Assembly (NCBI GenBank): GCA_963780655.1
Contig: CAWACP010000003.1
Location: 1,178,001 to 1,242,000 of the forward strand
Direction: 5' to 3'
Source of the DNA: CAWACP01 sp963780655
GTDB taxonomy: Bacteria > Acidobacteriota > Terriglobia > Bryobacterales > Bryobacteraceae
Length of the DNA stretch: 64,000 nt
Part shown: piece after piece, positions 52,715 to 61,498 of the stretch
Layout of the letters: every line of letters starts with the position of its first letter
Position numbering within the stretch: the first letter of the stretch is position 1
Program-made: the position numbers and the translations under genes
Notes under the pieces: generated by a model
Told to the model about the DNA's origin: nothing
Databases searched by the model: none
Seen by the model: only the letters and a program-made list of their open reading frames with translations

Positions 52715-53647
52715 ATGCGTGTTTTTCCCGTATTGCTGGCGTGCTCGGCCGTGTTCGCGGCGACGCCGGCGCTGAAATCGGCATTCGACAAGCCGGTGTT
52801 CGAGGATTACGTCCGGCATCTGCTTGCGGTCACGAACTCCGAGGTCAAAGTCTCCGTTGACGATCCGAAGCCGTCCCCCATCCCGGGGCTGAAGGAGGTG
52901 GACGTGCACCTCACCTACGGCCCAGCCTCGCAGGATATTCCTTTTTACGTGTCCGCCGACGGCCGGCACGTGGTCCGCGGTGAAATTTTCAACATCAACC
53001 AGAGTCCGTTCCAGGCGGCCCTCGCCGCGCTGAAGCCCGACGGCGCGCCCGCTTACGGCGCCGGACCGGGCGCGCCGATCACCATTGTCGTGTTCAGCGA
53101 CTTCGAATGTCCGCTCTGCAAGGACGAAGCGCTCAGCTTGCGCAAGAATGTCGTCGCGGATTTTCCGGACAAGGTCCGGGTGTACTTCAAGGACTTCCCC
53201 CTTTCCTCCATTCATCCCTGGGCCGCGCCGGCTGCTATCGCGGGCCATTGCATGTATCAGTTAAGCCCAGCGGCTTTCTGGCAGTACCACGACTGGCTTT
53301 ATGAAAACCAGGCCGATATTACCATCGAGAACTTCATGCCGAAAGTGGAGGAGTTCGCGAAATCGAAGGGGCTCGATCTGGTGCGGTTCGGCGCATGCCT
53401 GCAGGACCGGGCGGCGGATGAGAAGGCCCTGAACGCCGAGATTGCCGAAGGGAAAGCCCTCGGAATCGATAAGACCCCGACTATATTCGTGAACGGCCGG
53501 AAGCTGGAGGGCAACATCCCCTGGGACGGCATGAAGATGCTGATCCAGTACGAGCTCGATTACCAGAAAACGCATCCGGCATCCGCCGCCGCAGCCTCGA
53601 ACGAGAAGTGCTGCGAGGTGACCATTCCGACGGCGACGGGAAAGTAG
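52715..53647 (+). CDS. DsbA-like thioredoxin-fold protein
   Basis: Exported disulfide-type protein of 310 aa with signal peptide (MRVFPVLLACSAVFAA). An N-terminal domain (about 25-110) precedes the thioredoxin fold with VVFSDFECPLCKDEA, active site Cys132-Pro-Leu-Cys135, and the cis-Pro loop IDKTPTIFVNGR. Such proteins act as thiol oxidases or isomerases in the envelope. A C-terminal CCEV tail adds two more cysteines. Confidence 0.88.
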   Translation: MRVFPVLLACSAVFAATPALKSAFDKPVFEDYVRHLLAVTNSEVKVSVDDPKPSPIPGLKEVDVHLTYGPASQDIPFYVSADGRHVVRGEIFNINQSPFQAALAALKPDGAPAYGAGPGAPITIVVFSDFECPLCKDEALSLRKNVVADFPDKVRVYFKDFPLSSIHPWAAPAAIAGHCMYQLSPAAFWQYHDWLYENQADITIENFMPKVEEFAKSKGLDLVRFGACLQDRAADEKALNAEIAEGKALGIDKTPTIFVNGRKLEGNIPWDGMKMLIQYELDYQKTHPASAAAASNEKCCEVTIPTATGK

Positions 53648-53654
53648 GGCCCCG

Positions 53655-54857
53655 CTACGGCAACGCCGCAATCACCCGATCGATCTCTTCCGGCGTGATG
53701 TAAAAGTGCGGCGACATGCGGACCCAGCCCTGGCGCGGTGCGCAGACGATGCCCTTTTCGCCCAGATCCCGGACGATCATGCGGCTGTCGATCTCCGGGT
53801 GGCGCAGGCTGACAATGCCGGAGCCGGTTGCCGGGCGGCGCGCCCCGAGGATCTCATAGCCTTTCGCCGAGGCGCCGGCCGCCAAACGGTCCGCCAGCGC
53901 CTGCACCACCGCCCCAATCGATGCTGGTCCGGCCTCCAGCACCAGATTCAGCGCCGCACGCAACCCGAAGCAGCCAATGGTGTTCAGGGTTCCGCATTCG
54001 TAGCGGCCCGCATCCTGCCGGAGCGCCATCTCGCGCGAAGCATAATCGGCGTAAGTGGCCGTATTCGTCCACCCGAATTCCAGCGGCTCGATGCGATCCT
54101 GCCAGTCCCGCCGGACAAACAGCACGGCGCACCCTTCCGGCCCCAGCAGCCACTTATGACCGTCGGCGGACAAGGCGTCGATGTGCGCCCCCTCCACATC
54201 CAGCGGAAAGGCGCCCAGGCCCTGAATCGCATCCACGAAGAAGAAGCAGCCGTGGCGGGTGCAAATCTCGCCCAGCGCCTTCAGATCCGCTCGCCGGCCG
54301 CTGAGGTACTGGACGAAACTGATGGCCAGCAGCCGCGCCCCACGGCAGGCCTCGTCGATGCGGTCGAGCGGGTCCGTAACGGACAGCCAGTCAACCTCCA
54401 CGCGCCGGCTTTCCAGCCGTTTCCAGGGGTAGATATTTGACGGAAACTCTTCGCGAAAAGCGACCATCCGGTCCCCTGGTCGCCACGGGAACCCGTTCGC
54501 CACCATGGAGATACCTTCCGAGGTGTTCTTGGTAAGGGCGATCTCGTCGCGAGTGCAGCCGATGAGCGCAGCGGTGGACTGGCGGATGCCTTCGTAAGCG
54601 TCCAGCCACTGGTTGTAATGCAGCGATCCGAACTCGCAGGCGTCGTCGGCGAAGGTTTTCATCGCTTCCGCCACGCGGCGTGGAATGGGCGAAACCGCGG
54701 CATGGTTAAGGTAAATCATACGGCCGGCCACGGGGAATTCCTGGCGGTACCGGGCCCTGAGCTGCTCGCCGGCGTCGGCCCGGTCCGCGGCGGCCACTCC
54801 CGCAGCATTCAGCGAGGTTGTGCATTCCTCCCTGTTATTCACGAAACGCATGTCCAC
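53655..54857 (-). CDS. Aminotransferase class V family PLP enzyme
   Basis: A 400-aa PLP-dependent enzyme of the cysteine desulfurase / isopenicillin-N epimerase fold. MIYLNHAAVSPIPRRVAEAM is the typical start. Lys235 in LSADGHKWLLGPEG is the probable PLP Schiff-base lysine, preceded by FFVDAIQGLGAFPLD. It lacks an obvious active-site Cys loop of a desulfurase, so it may be an epimerase, lyase or hydrolase. Convergent with the DsbA-like gene. Confidence 0.85.
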   Translation of the reverse strand: MDMRFVNNREECTTSLNAAGVAAADRADAGEQLRARYRQEFPVAGRMIYLNHAAVSPIPRRVAEAMKTFADDACEFGSLHYNQWLDAYEGIRQSTAALIGCTRDEIALTKNTSEGISMVANGFPWRPGDRMVAFREEFPSNIYPWKRLESRRVEVDWLSVTDPLDRIDEACRGARLLAISFVQYLSGRRADLKALGEICTRHGCFFFVDAIQGLGAFPLDVEGAHIDALSADGHKWLLGPEGCAVLFVRRDWQDRIEPLEFGWTNTATYADYASREMALRQDAGRYECGTLNTIGCFGLRAALNLVLEAGPASIGAVVQALADRLAAGASAKGYEILGARRPATGSGIVSLRHPEIDSRMIVRDLGEKGIVCAPRQGWVRMSPHFYITPEEIDRVIAALP

Positions 54858-54914
54858 GAATATACGTTAAACTATTGGAAGGTTCACGGCAGGCTCGGTC
54901 CGTCCAGGAGTTCT

Positions 54915-55916
54915 ATGACTCGTCGCCTCCTCTCGGTTCTCTTCGGTGTGGTCTTCGCGGGAGCGCTGATCACGCCCGGCTTTGCGGAAAACAAGGAAAA
55001 AGACCCCGACCAGATTGGCAATCGTGACGTCGGCAAGGGGGTCAATTTCTACTCCCTCGAGAAGGAGATCGCCATCGGCAAGCAACTCGCGATGGATGTG
55101 GAGCGGCAGTCGAAGATCATCGACGACCCGGTGATCTCGGAGTACGTGAATCGCGTCGGCCAGAATCTGGTCCGCAACTCCGACGCGAAAGTGCCGTTTA
55201 CCATCAAGGTCATCGACGACGATCAGGTGAACGCGTTCGCCCTTCCCGGCGGGTTCTTCTTCGTGTATTCGGGACTGATCATGAAAGCGGACAATGAGGC
55301 CGAGTTGGCCGGCGTCATGGCGCATGAGATTGCGCACGTGGCCGCCCGCCACGGCACGCGGCAGGCTACACGCGGTGAAATCGCCAACCTGGCCACAATC
55401 CCGCTGATCTTCATGGGCGGCTGGACCGGCTACGGCATTCAGCAGGCCGCCAGCGTCCTGGTTCCGATCGGCTTCCTGAAATTCTCCCGCGCCTTCGAAT
55501 CCGAGGCGGACATGCTCGGCCTGCAATACATGTACAAGGCAGGCTACGATCCCACGGCCTTTGTGGACTTTTTCGAAAAAGTGCAGTCGCTGGAAAAGAA
55601 GAAGCCGGGAACCATGTCGAAGGTTTTCTCCACGCATCCCATGACCGACGACCGCATCAAGGCCGCGCAGAAGAACATCCAGGAGATGCTCAAGGCGAAG
55701 CCGGAGTACGTGGTCACCACCTCCGAATTCAACGACGTAAAAGCCCGGCTGATGGCCATGCACAATCGCCGCAGGATAGACGACAAGGACGTGAACAAGC
55801 CGACGTTGCGCCGGTCGCCTGGCTCGACGCCCGGCACCGTGGACAGCGATGACGGCACGAAGAGCAAGGGCGACGACGAAGATCGTCCGACGCTGAAACG
55901 CCGTCCGAACGAATAA
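54915..55916 (+). CDS. M48 family metalloprotease (BepA-like)
   Basis: Exported zinc protease of 333 aa with signal peptide (about 1-24). The M48 motif VMAHEIAHVAARHG gives His137 and His141, with the third ligand region in AFESEADMLGLQYM. The HPMTDDRI motif near 240 is typical of BepA/YfgC-like proteins that maintain outer-membrane protein assembly. It lacks the TPR tail of BepA and instead ends in a disordered, acidic and basic stretch with Asp-rich repeats. A terminator follows. Confidence 0.9.
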   Translation: MTRRLLSVLFGVVFAGALITPGFAENKEKDPDQIGNRDVGKGVNFYSLEKEIAIGKQLAMDVERQSKIIDDPVISEYVNRVGQNLVRNSDAKVPFTIKVIDDDQVNAFALPGGFFFVYSGLIMKADNEAELAGVMAHEIAHVAARHGTRQATRGEIANLATIPLIFMGGWTGYGIQQAASVLVPIGFLKFSRAFESEADMLGLQYMYKAGYDPTAFVDFFEKVQSLEKKKPGTMSKVFSTHPMTDDRIKAAQKNIQEMLKAKPEYVVTTSEFNDVKARLMAMHNRRRIDDKDVNKPTLRRSPGSTPGTVDSDDGTKSKGDDEDRPTLKRRPNE

Positions 55917-55941
55917 ACGCTTTTCTCCCGCAGCAGTCGAG

Positions 55942-55969
55942 GGCCCGCGATTCCGGTCGCGGGCCTTTT
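55942..55969 (+). terminator. Rho-independent terminator
   Basis: Arms GGCCCGCGA (55942-55950) and TCGCGGGCC (55957-55965) are followed by TTTT, directly after the M48 protease gene. Confidence 0.8.
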
Positions 55970-56009
55970 CACGTTCAGGCCAGGATCGCCGGCCCGACAA
56001 TAAAGGTGC

Positions 56010-57233
56010 ATGCTCAACACGGCCTTACGGTGGCGCTGGGTCGCGGTTGCCGTTTTCGTCTTCTCGGCTGTACTGAACTATCTCGACCGGCAGATCCTGG
56101 CCACCATGGTCGACATCTGGCGCGATCCTTCCCGGCCCGCCGCCCTGAGCCCCGGCTTCGCGTTCAGCTACGCGGATTACGGCACGGTGCTGGCTGCGTT
56201 CTCCATTGCATACGCGATCAGCGCGCCGTTTATGGGGTGGTTCCTTGACCGTGTAGGCCTTAACCGGGGCATAGCGGCATCCGTCGCAGTCTGGGCCGTA
56301 GCTAGTCTCGGGACTGGTACAGTGCACAGCCTGAATCAGTTACTGTTCTGGCGGACCCTGCTGGGAGTCGCCGAAGCCGCCGGAGTATCCGCCCAGGCGA
56401 AGGTGAGCGCCATGTATCTGTTGCCGGCTGAGCGCGCGCTCGGCGCCGCCGCGCAACAACTCGGCCTCAGCATCGGCGCCGGTCTGGCCCCCCCGTTCAC
56501 CGTGTACTTAGCCTATACCTGGAACTGGCGTTATGCGTTCATTGGCGCTGCCGTGGGCAGCATCCTCTGGATTCCTGTATGGCTCACAACGGCCAGGCTG
56601 ATTCCCCCGGCTGTGGAAACGCCATCGGCGCGCCGTGAGAGCTCGTTCGCTCTGCTCCGCGACCGGCGGCTATGGGCGCTGATGGCCGCCAACGCGCTCG
56701 GCATGACGCTCTACAGCCTGTGGACCAACTGGACGCCCTCGTATCTGGTGCGGGTCCATCATCTTCAGCCGCGGCAGGCGGCGAACTATTCGTGGATTGT
56801 CCCCGTCGCCGCTTTCCTTGGCGCGGTGAGTGGAGGCGGGCTGTCCTGGTGGTGGATTCGCCGCGGCATGAGCGCCGTTGCGGCCCGCAAACGCGCCTGT
56901 CTGGCGGCGTCCGCGCTGGCTGTCGTAACTGCGTTCGTTCCTGCTCTGCCGACGCCCGCCATCGCCACTGCGGGCATGTCTCTCAGCCTGTTCCTGGTGG
57001 CCGCGTGGAGCACCAATCTATACACCATCCCGGTGGATCTTTACGGCGCGGCCCGAGCGGCGTTCGGCGTCTCCGCCCTGGTGTTTTCCTTCGGCGTCAT
57101 GCAGGCCCTTGTATCGAGGCCGCTCGGCCAGGCGATCGACCATTACGGATTCACTCCGGTGTGCCTGATCGGCTCGGTGCTGCCCCTCGCCGGCAGCTTG
57201 CTGGTCTGGTGGCAGACGCGCGCAAGGCAGTAG
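56010..57233 (+). CDS. MFS transporter (hexuronate/ACS-like)
   Basis: A 407-aa transporter with about 12 membrane helices. FSAVLNYLDRQILATM, then PFMGWFLDRVGLNRGI, is the MFS loop 2-3 signature of the anion:cation symporter (ExuT-like) family. The loop WRTLLGVAEAAG and the helix-6/7 linker RRESSFALLRDRRLW fit. The last codon and stop TAG are in a REP-like repeat. Substrate unknown; sugar acids are typical. Confidence 0.88.
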   Translation: MLNTALRWRWVAVAVFVFSAVLNYLDRQILATMVDIWRDPSRPAALSPGFAFSYADYGTVLAAFSIAYAISAPFMGWFLDRVGLNRGIAASVAVWAVASLGTGTVHSLNQLLFWRTLLGVAEAAGVSAQAKVSAMYLLPAERALGAAAQQLGLSIGAGLAPPFTVYLAYTWNWRYAFIGAAVGSILWIPVWLTTARLIPPAVETPSARRESSFALLRDRRLWALMAANALGMTLYSLWTNWTPSYLVRVHHLQPRQAANYSWIVPVAAFLGAVSGGGLSWWWIRRGMSAVAARKRACLAASALAVVTAFVPALPTPAIATAGMSLSLFLVAAWSTNLYTIPVDLYGAARAAFGVSALVFSFGVMQALVSRPLGQAIDHYGFTPVCLIGSVLPLAGSLLVWWQTRARQ

Positions 57234-57273
57234 TAGAGCAGGCTTTCAGCCAGGCCTTCAGCCTGCACTCTAC
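57231..57273. repeat. REP-like palindrome copy shared by two gene ends
   Basis: AGTAGAGCAGGCTTTCAGCC is followed by a partial second copy CTTCAGCCTGCACTCTAC. The first gives the stop codon of the transporter (57231-57233), the second the reverse-strand stop of the response regulator (57270-57272). Confidence 0.75.
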
Positions 57274-57926
57274 GGTTCCACGATGTTGTTGCGCACCGCG
57301 TAGCGCACCAGCTCGCTGATGGAGTGCAGGTCGAGCTTGTTCATGATGTTGGTGCGGTGCGTCTCGGCGGTTTTCACGCTGATGTTCAGCACGGTGGCAA
57401 CTTCCTTGTTGCTCTTGCCTTCGGCCAGAAGCTGCACGATCTCACGCTCGCGAGCGGTGAGCCGGCTGCGCTGGTGCGGAGTGTCAATGGGGCGCTCGGG
57501 CCCATGCAGGTACGCCGAGAGCAGCATGTCGGAGATGCGGCTGGAGAAGAAGGTGCGATGCTGCGAGAGCGCGTCGACGGCCGAAACCAGGTCGCGTCCG
57601 GCGTCGCTCTTCAGAACGTAGCCGCGCGCGCCCGCGTCCAGAACGTCGCGCACCACCTGTTCGGTCTCATGCATGGTGAGCACCAGCACCTGCGTCTGCG
57701 GGCTGATCCGAATGATGTTGCGCGTGGCCTCCAGCCCGTTCATTTCGGGCATGCCGATATCGAGCACGGCGACGTTGGGCTGCAGCTCTTTGACTTTGTC
57801 GACTGCTTCGCGCCCGCTGCCCGCCTCGGCCACCACCTGCCAGCCTGGCTGCGATTCGAGCAGCGAGCGCAGACCGCGCCTCACGATCTCGTGGTCGTCA
57901 GCGATGATGATGCGTACCTGTGTCAC
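57270..57926 (-). CDS. NarL/LuxR-type response regulator
   Basis: A 218-aa regulator from GTG 57926 (VTQVRIIIADDHE). Receiver with phospho-acceptor Asp56 in VAVLDIGMPEMNG and Lys in GYVLKSDA. The C-terminal LuxR helix-turn-helix is RLTAREREIVQLLAEGKSNKEVATVLNISVKTAETHRTNI. No histidine kinase is adjacent. Confidence 0.92.
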   Translation of the reverse strand: MTQVRIIIADDHEIVRRGLRSLLESQPGWQVVAEAGSGREAVDKVKELQPNVAVLDIGMPEMNGLEATRNIIRISPQTQVLVLTMHETEQVVRDVLDAGARGYVLKSDAGRDLVSAVDALSQHRTFFSSRISDMLLSAYLHGPERPIDTPHQRSRLTAREREIVQLLAEGKSNKEVATVLNISVKTAETHRTNIMNKLDLHSISELVRYAVRNNIVEP

Positions 57927-58266
57927 TGGTGGCGGCCTCCGCCGAACGTGTGCGCAAATGACGCCGGGAACCTGCCGATGGTCGCCCATGTCCCGAGCAA
58001 GTGCGGTACGCCCTCCTAACGCAAGATACAGGGATGTGAGGCATGAGGGCAAGTGGGGTCGTCGTTGCGAGCGACGATAGGTAGTCTGCGGGCCGCTTCT
58101 ATTTTCCCAATACCCCGCGCTTCTCACGGACTACCCTGGCGGTGAAACCCGCAATTGCTGCATACGACAGAATGCAACTCCTCGACTTCACGGATGAGAA
58201 TTCGGTGGACGCCGGGTCAGTTGTGCCACGGCGTTCCATCGTTCTGCGTTGATCCGCGGGTGATGC

Positions 58267-58345
58267 CTTCCCTGGTATCCGTGATAGCCCGGAATTGGAA
58301 CTCGCCGATCGACGCTTTGCGACGGATCGGCGGATGCGAAACCGA
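58267..58345 (+). repeat. 75-bp dispersed repeat, copy a
   Basis: Contains GAATTGGAACTCGCCGATCG followed by CTTTGCGACGGATCGGCGGATG. It matches copies at 58777 and 59580, the latter more closely related to each other. It lies upstream of a decayed TonB-like gene. The 475-bp gap 57927-58401 holds nothing else I can recognise. Confidence 0.6.
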
Positions 58346-58401
58346 AATCGGACAGGAACTGATCTTTACGATCTGGTGTCTACCTGGGATAGGCGGATGC
58401 C

Positions 58402-58769
58402 ATGATAAGGCTCGCATTTCTATTCGGTGTCGTTGTCCCAGACGCGTCGTATCGATTCACTACCCGTGTTTTGCGCTGAAAGTTCAAAATTGCGGGTGAC
58501 GGCGCTTCTTCCGAGGTCACGGCGGGTACGGGCAACCGCTACTCGTGAGTGCAGCCATGGACAACGCGAAGGCCTGGAGATTTCGGCCTGTTAGAAGCCA
58601 TTTGGCCGGTCCCGCCTTTGTCGACATCGATTATCAGTTCGTAATCAGAGGTGTGCGCATCCCGCAGGAGAACGAAGACGTTAAGGTCATTTTCGAGCTG
58701 CCGAACAGGGTACTCGTCGAGGCCCCGTTCGATCCGAGCGTGCCCTGCCGCCTGACGCCAGGCGAGTGA
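58402..58769 (+). pseudogene. Decayed TonB_C-like secreted protein
   Basis: A signal-like start (MIRLAFLFGVVV) at ATG 58402 is interrupted by an in-frame TGA at 58477-58479, continues KFKIAGDGASSEVTAGTG, then shifts frame near 58528 into LLVSAAMDNAKAWRFRPVRS and DIDYQFVIRG, ending RVLVEAPF and a stop at 58767-58769. Adding one C at GGCAACCG joins the frames. The motif order (GDG, PLLVSAA, AKAWRF) matches the TonB C-terminal-like domains abundant in acidobacteria. It is non-functional as written. Confidence 0.6.
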
Positions 58770-58776
58770 CCGCGTC

Positions 58777-58860
58777 TGGCGTCCCTAATAGCGCAGAATT
58801 GGAACCCGCTGATCGAAACTTTGAGGCGGATGAGTCCGTGCGCCGCCCTGTGCGATTTGC
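58777..58860 (+). repeat. 75-bp dispersed repeat, copy b
   Basis: Contains GGCGTCCCTAATAGC, GAATTGGAACCCGCTGATCG, TTTGAGGCGGATG and CTGTGCGA. Closely matches the copy at 59580. The 240 bp between it and the next gene hold no gene I can support. Confidence 0.65.
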
Positions 58861-59098
58861 GCCGTTTTGGCGCGACGCCGCGAGCAGTTCGAACCTGCCG
58901 GTCGGGCCTCAGCAATCCGGCTGGCTCATCCCCGCGTTGCTTGAACCCTCCGCCACGGACTGCCCAGAGCCATCGTCAGGACTGCTGTTCCGCACGGCCG
59001 TAAACCGCATATCCGGCCTGAGAGAGCTGGCTCACGTATACTGTGGAGCAAAAGGCGACCTTACGAGTACTCGAACCGAAAGAGTCATATACAGGGCT

Positions 59099-59536
59099 AT
59101 GGGTGCGCCCGTGATCTTCGCCGGTCTGGTGATGCTCTTTCTCAGCGGTTGGCTAGCCCGTTTGGAATGGATTAAGGTGGCGAAATGGCCAAGAACGGAC
59201 GCGGTCCTCGTAAGCAAAGATGTTTCCGAGGTTGGCGCTCGTCTGGTGTTCCGCTACCAATTCTATCGGCGACGAGTCACCGGTACCGGGTTTGTCTGGG
59301 GTCCAAGGCAGAGAGTCGAGTCAGATCTTGCCTCGTGGTCGCCGGGAACAACACAGCAGATCGGCTATGACCCTGAGAATCCTGCCGAGGTCGAACCGAT
59401 GCACGGCGATATTTCGATGCGGTTCTATGTCCCCGTCGCCGCTGCTCTGATTGGGGCGTTCTTTTTATGTGCCGGGACGGCGGTTTATCGATGGGGTTCG
59501 CCCGGGGCCAGGCCGTCAGCGGCCCCATCCGCGTGA
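59099..59536 (+). CDS. DUF3592 membrane protein
   Basis: A 145-aa protein with two membrane helices (PVIFAGLVMLFLSGWLARL; VPVAAALIGAFFLCAGTAVY) flanking a beta-rich extracellular loop (DAVLVSKDVSE, LVFRYQFYRRRV, IGYDPENPAEVEP), the DUF3592 pattern. ATG 59099 chosen at the first helix. Its TGA stop lies in a dispersed GTTCATCCGCG repeat. Confidence 0.7.
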   Translation: MGAPVIFAGLVMLFLSGWLARLEWIKVAKWPRTDAVLVSKDVSEVGARLVFRYQFYRRRVTGTGFVWGPRQRVESDLASWSPGTTQQIGYDPENPAEVEPMHGDISMRFYVPVAAALIGAFFLCAGTAVYRWGSPGARPSAAPSA

Positions 59537-59554
59537 ACCCGTGTTCATCCGCGG
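59527..59554. repeat. Dispersed GTTCATCCGCG repeat, second copy
   Basis: Same unit as at 40429-40456 (CGTGTTCATCCGCGGC). It contains the stop codon of the DUF3592 gene. Confidence 0.55.
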
Positions 59555-59579
59555 CTATTCAGTAGCGGACTGATCGCAG

Positions 59580-59660
59580 TGGCGTCCCTAATAGCTGAGA
59601 ATTGGAACCCGCTGATCGACAGTTTGAGGCGCATCGGCGGATGTGCCGTACTGTGCGAGG
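59580..59660 (+). repeat. 75-bp dispersed repeat, copy c
   Basis: Contains GGCGTCCCTAATAGC, GAATTGGAACCCGCTGATCG, CAGTTTGAGGCGCATCGGCG and CTGTGCGA. Together with copies a and b it precedes successive accessory genes on the plus strand. No other feature is seen in the 304-bp gap from 59537 to 59840. Confidence 0.65.
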
Positions 59661-59840
59661 TTCGTGCCAGAACCGCCAGAACGTGAGCAGCGGCGTTTGG
59701 GCGAGACCATTGCGAACGCCTGCCTTCGGGTGTTTGTATATCCCAGCGTTGTATAGAACCCATGCTCAGGACTGCACAGTGCAGAACTCGTTCGCTCACA
59801 CAATCTCTGTGGACTTCGCTGAGCGATATATTTGAGGCGT

Positions 59841-60527
59841 ATGGTCAGTACGAGAACGTCGTTGCTGACTGCATGCCTTACTGCCGTCCTGGCCGCACAG
59901 CCTCGGCACTCGCCAAACATTCCGGTCCTGACCGTCTGCGAACTGCTTCGCAATCTTAACCACTACAGGGGCAAGGACGTCGTCCTTGTCGGCGTCGCTG
60001 GATGGACGTTCGACGGTGGCTTTTTCGATGAGCCTTGCGAACCTGGGGACCGTGTTTTCATACAGGGCCACCGATGGTTGAGTATGGTCGGTTGGGTCAG
60101 TAGAGGATTATCGGATCAGGTTCCAGTGGATGAGAGGACAATCCTGAACAAATTACTGCAGGTTCGTGGATACGCCGACATCGCCAATCACTGCCCGGCG
60201 CCCACGGTATCTTCCAACCGGAATTCGGCTGAAGTCTGTACCTGGTTTTTGGGCGACGTAGTTGCTGTATACGGTCGGATTGAAAGTCCGACGCGGCTGA
60301 GACCGCAGAGATTTCCGAAGAACCGCAACGTGCCGGGCAATGCATTCGGTGCGAACGGTACGGTGCCGGCGCGAATCCTGGCTACGGCGTCAAAGACCCT
60401 GGTGGCGGGGCGAGGCATTCTCGCTGCACCGAAGCCGCCGACGCGTTTGCCACCCGAACTGCCCGAGCCACCTGCCATCCCGGCGTCCACGGAAGTCCCG
60501 ACGCCTCCATGGTTCCTTTCCTCGTGA
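59841..60527 (+). CDS. Secreted hypothetical protein, Pro-rich tail
   Basis: A 228-aa protein from ATG 59841 (TTG 59832 possible) with signal peptide (SLLTACLTAVLAAQ). The core (about 25-150) is beta-rich with the phrase VCELLRNLNHYRGKDVVLVGV, which resembles OB-fold-like starts of small secreted proteins, and four cysteines. The C terminus is Pro-rich (PTRLPPELPEPPAIP). No family recognised. It lies in the accessory stretch downstream of repeat c. Confidence 0.55.
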   Translation: MVSTRTSLLTACLTAVLAAQPRHSPNIPVLTVCELLRNLNHYRGKDVVLVGVAGWTFDGGFFDEPCEPGDRVFIQGHRWLSMVGWVSRGLSDQVPVDERTILNKLLQVRGYADIANHCPAPTVSSNRNSAEVCTWFLGDVVAVYGRIESPTRLRPQRFPKNRNVPGNAFGANGTVPARILATASKTLVAGRGILAAPKPPTRLPPELPEPPAIPASTEVPTPPWFLSS

Positions 60528-60581
60528 GCATCTGCAGCCTCTAATGGACTCGCGTGGGACAGTCGTTCTTCGTGATGAATC

Positions 60582-60657
60582 TGGCGTCCCCAGGGGGATT
60601 CGAACCCCCGTTACCGCCGTGAAAGGGCGATGTCCTGGGCCTCTAGACGATGGGGAC
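60582..60657 (-). tRNA. tRNA-Glu (TTC)
   Basis: Reverse-strand cloverleaf: acceptor GTCCCCA/TGGGGAC, anticodon loop CTTTCAC giving TTC, T arm GGGGG-TTCGAAT-CCCCC, discriminator G and encoded CCA. Confidence 0.93.
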
Positions 60658-60748
60658 GATCGGGCGGGACAGCTCTACCTCTTTAATCTATCGGCTGCGG
60701 CGCGCCCGCGTCAAACCCCCGCGCCGGCGTTTCCGTTATGCTGGCGTA

Positions 60749-61456
60749 ATGGCGCTCGAAAGCCTCATCCTTTTCGAAACGCCCGAACAGATCTTCACGC
60801 GCGTGTTTCGCGAGCTGAAACCGCGCACCGCGCCGCCCGGCATCTCCATCGAGTTCTGCCGCTTCGCCAACGCCAACAGCTTCATCCGGCTCGAGGACGG
60901 CAGCCTGCACGTGCGCATCACCGACGTGCTCGAAGGCGCGCCGGCGCCCATCCTGGAAGCGCTCGGCCACATCCTGCTCGGCAAACTCTATCGGCGCGAA
61001 ACGCCCCGCTCCTGGTCCGACCGTTACCGCCGCTACCTCAACCGCAAGGACATCCGTGGAAGGCTGCACCTGGTCCGGCAGACGCGCGGCCGCAAGCTGT
61101 ACACCTCGCCGCGGGGACGCCATTACGACCTGGAGCAGATGTTCGAGAATCTCAACTTCCGCTATTTCCACGGACTGATGTCGCGGCCCGCGCTGGGCTG
61201 GAGCCGGCAGCCGTCGCGCACCACGCTGGGACACTACGACGCCTCGCACAACGCCATCGTACTCAGCAGCATTCTCGATCGCGAGGGCGTGCCGCAAATC
61301 GCCGTCGAGTACGTCATGTTCCACGAAATGCTGCACCTCCGTTTTCCCGTGGACCATCGCGGCGCGCGCCGCTGCGTGCACACGCCGGAGTTCAAAAGGG
61401 CGGAAAAGGAGTTCGAGGGCTTCACTGAAGCGAAGGAATTGCTGAAGCGGCTGTAA
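60749..61456 (+). CDS. SprT-like / M48-like metallopeptidase domain protein
   Basis: A 235-aa cytoplasmic protein. The zinc motif is VMFHEMLHLRFP, His192 and His196, with an upstream HVRITDVLEGAP and NAIVLSSILD as in SprT/YgjP-like proteins. The downstream His-rich turn (HRGARRCVHTPEFK) probably supplies the third ligand. Start at ATG 60749 gives a methionine-led MALESLILFETP. The family is implicated in protein quality or DNA-protein crosslink processing; the exact role is unknown. Confidence 0.82.
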   Translation: MALESLILFETPEQIFTRVFRELKPRTAPPGISIEFCRFANANSFIRLEDGSLHVRITDVLEGAPAPILEALGHILLGKLYRRETPRSWSDRYRRYLNRKDIRGRLHLVRQTRGRKLYTSPRGRHYDLEQMFENLNFRYFHGLMSRPALGWSRQPSRTTLGHYDASHNAIVLSSILDREGVPQIAVEYVMFHEMLHLRFPVDHRGARRCVHTPEFKRAEKEFEGFTEAKELLKRL

Positions 61457-61498
61457 CCCCGGACGCCCCGGCCCGCGTCCGAACCCCGAGGAGCACAG

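Noticed and set aside
58155..58499. Plus-strand frame of 114 aa
   Set aside because: Spans repeat a and runs out of frame with the TonB-like remnant that better explains the region.
58267..59660. Integron cassette array with attC sites
   Set aside because: Repeats lack the expected RYYYAAC and GTTRRRY core ends and no integron integrase is present in the window.
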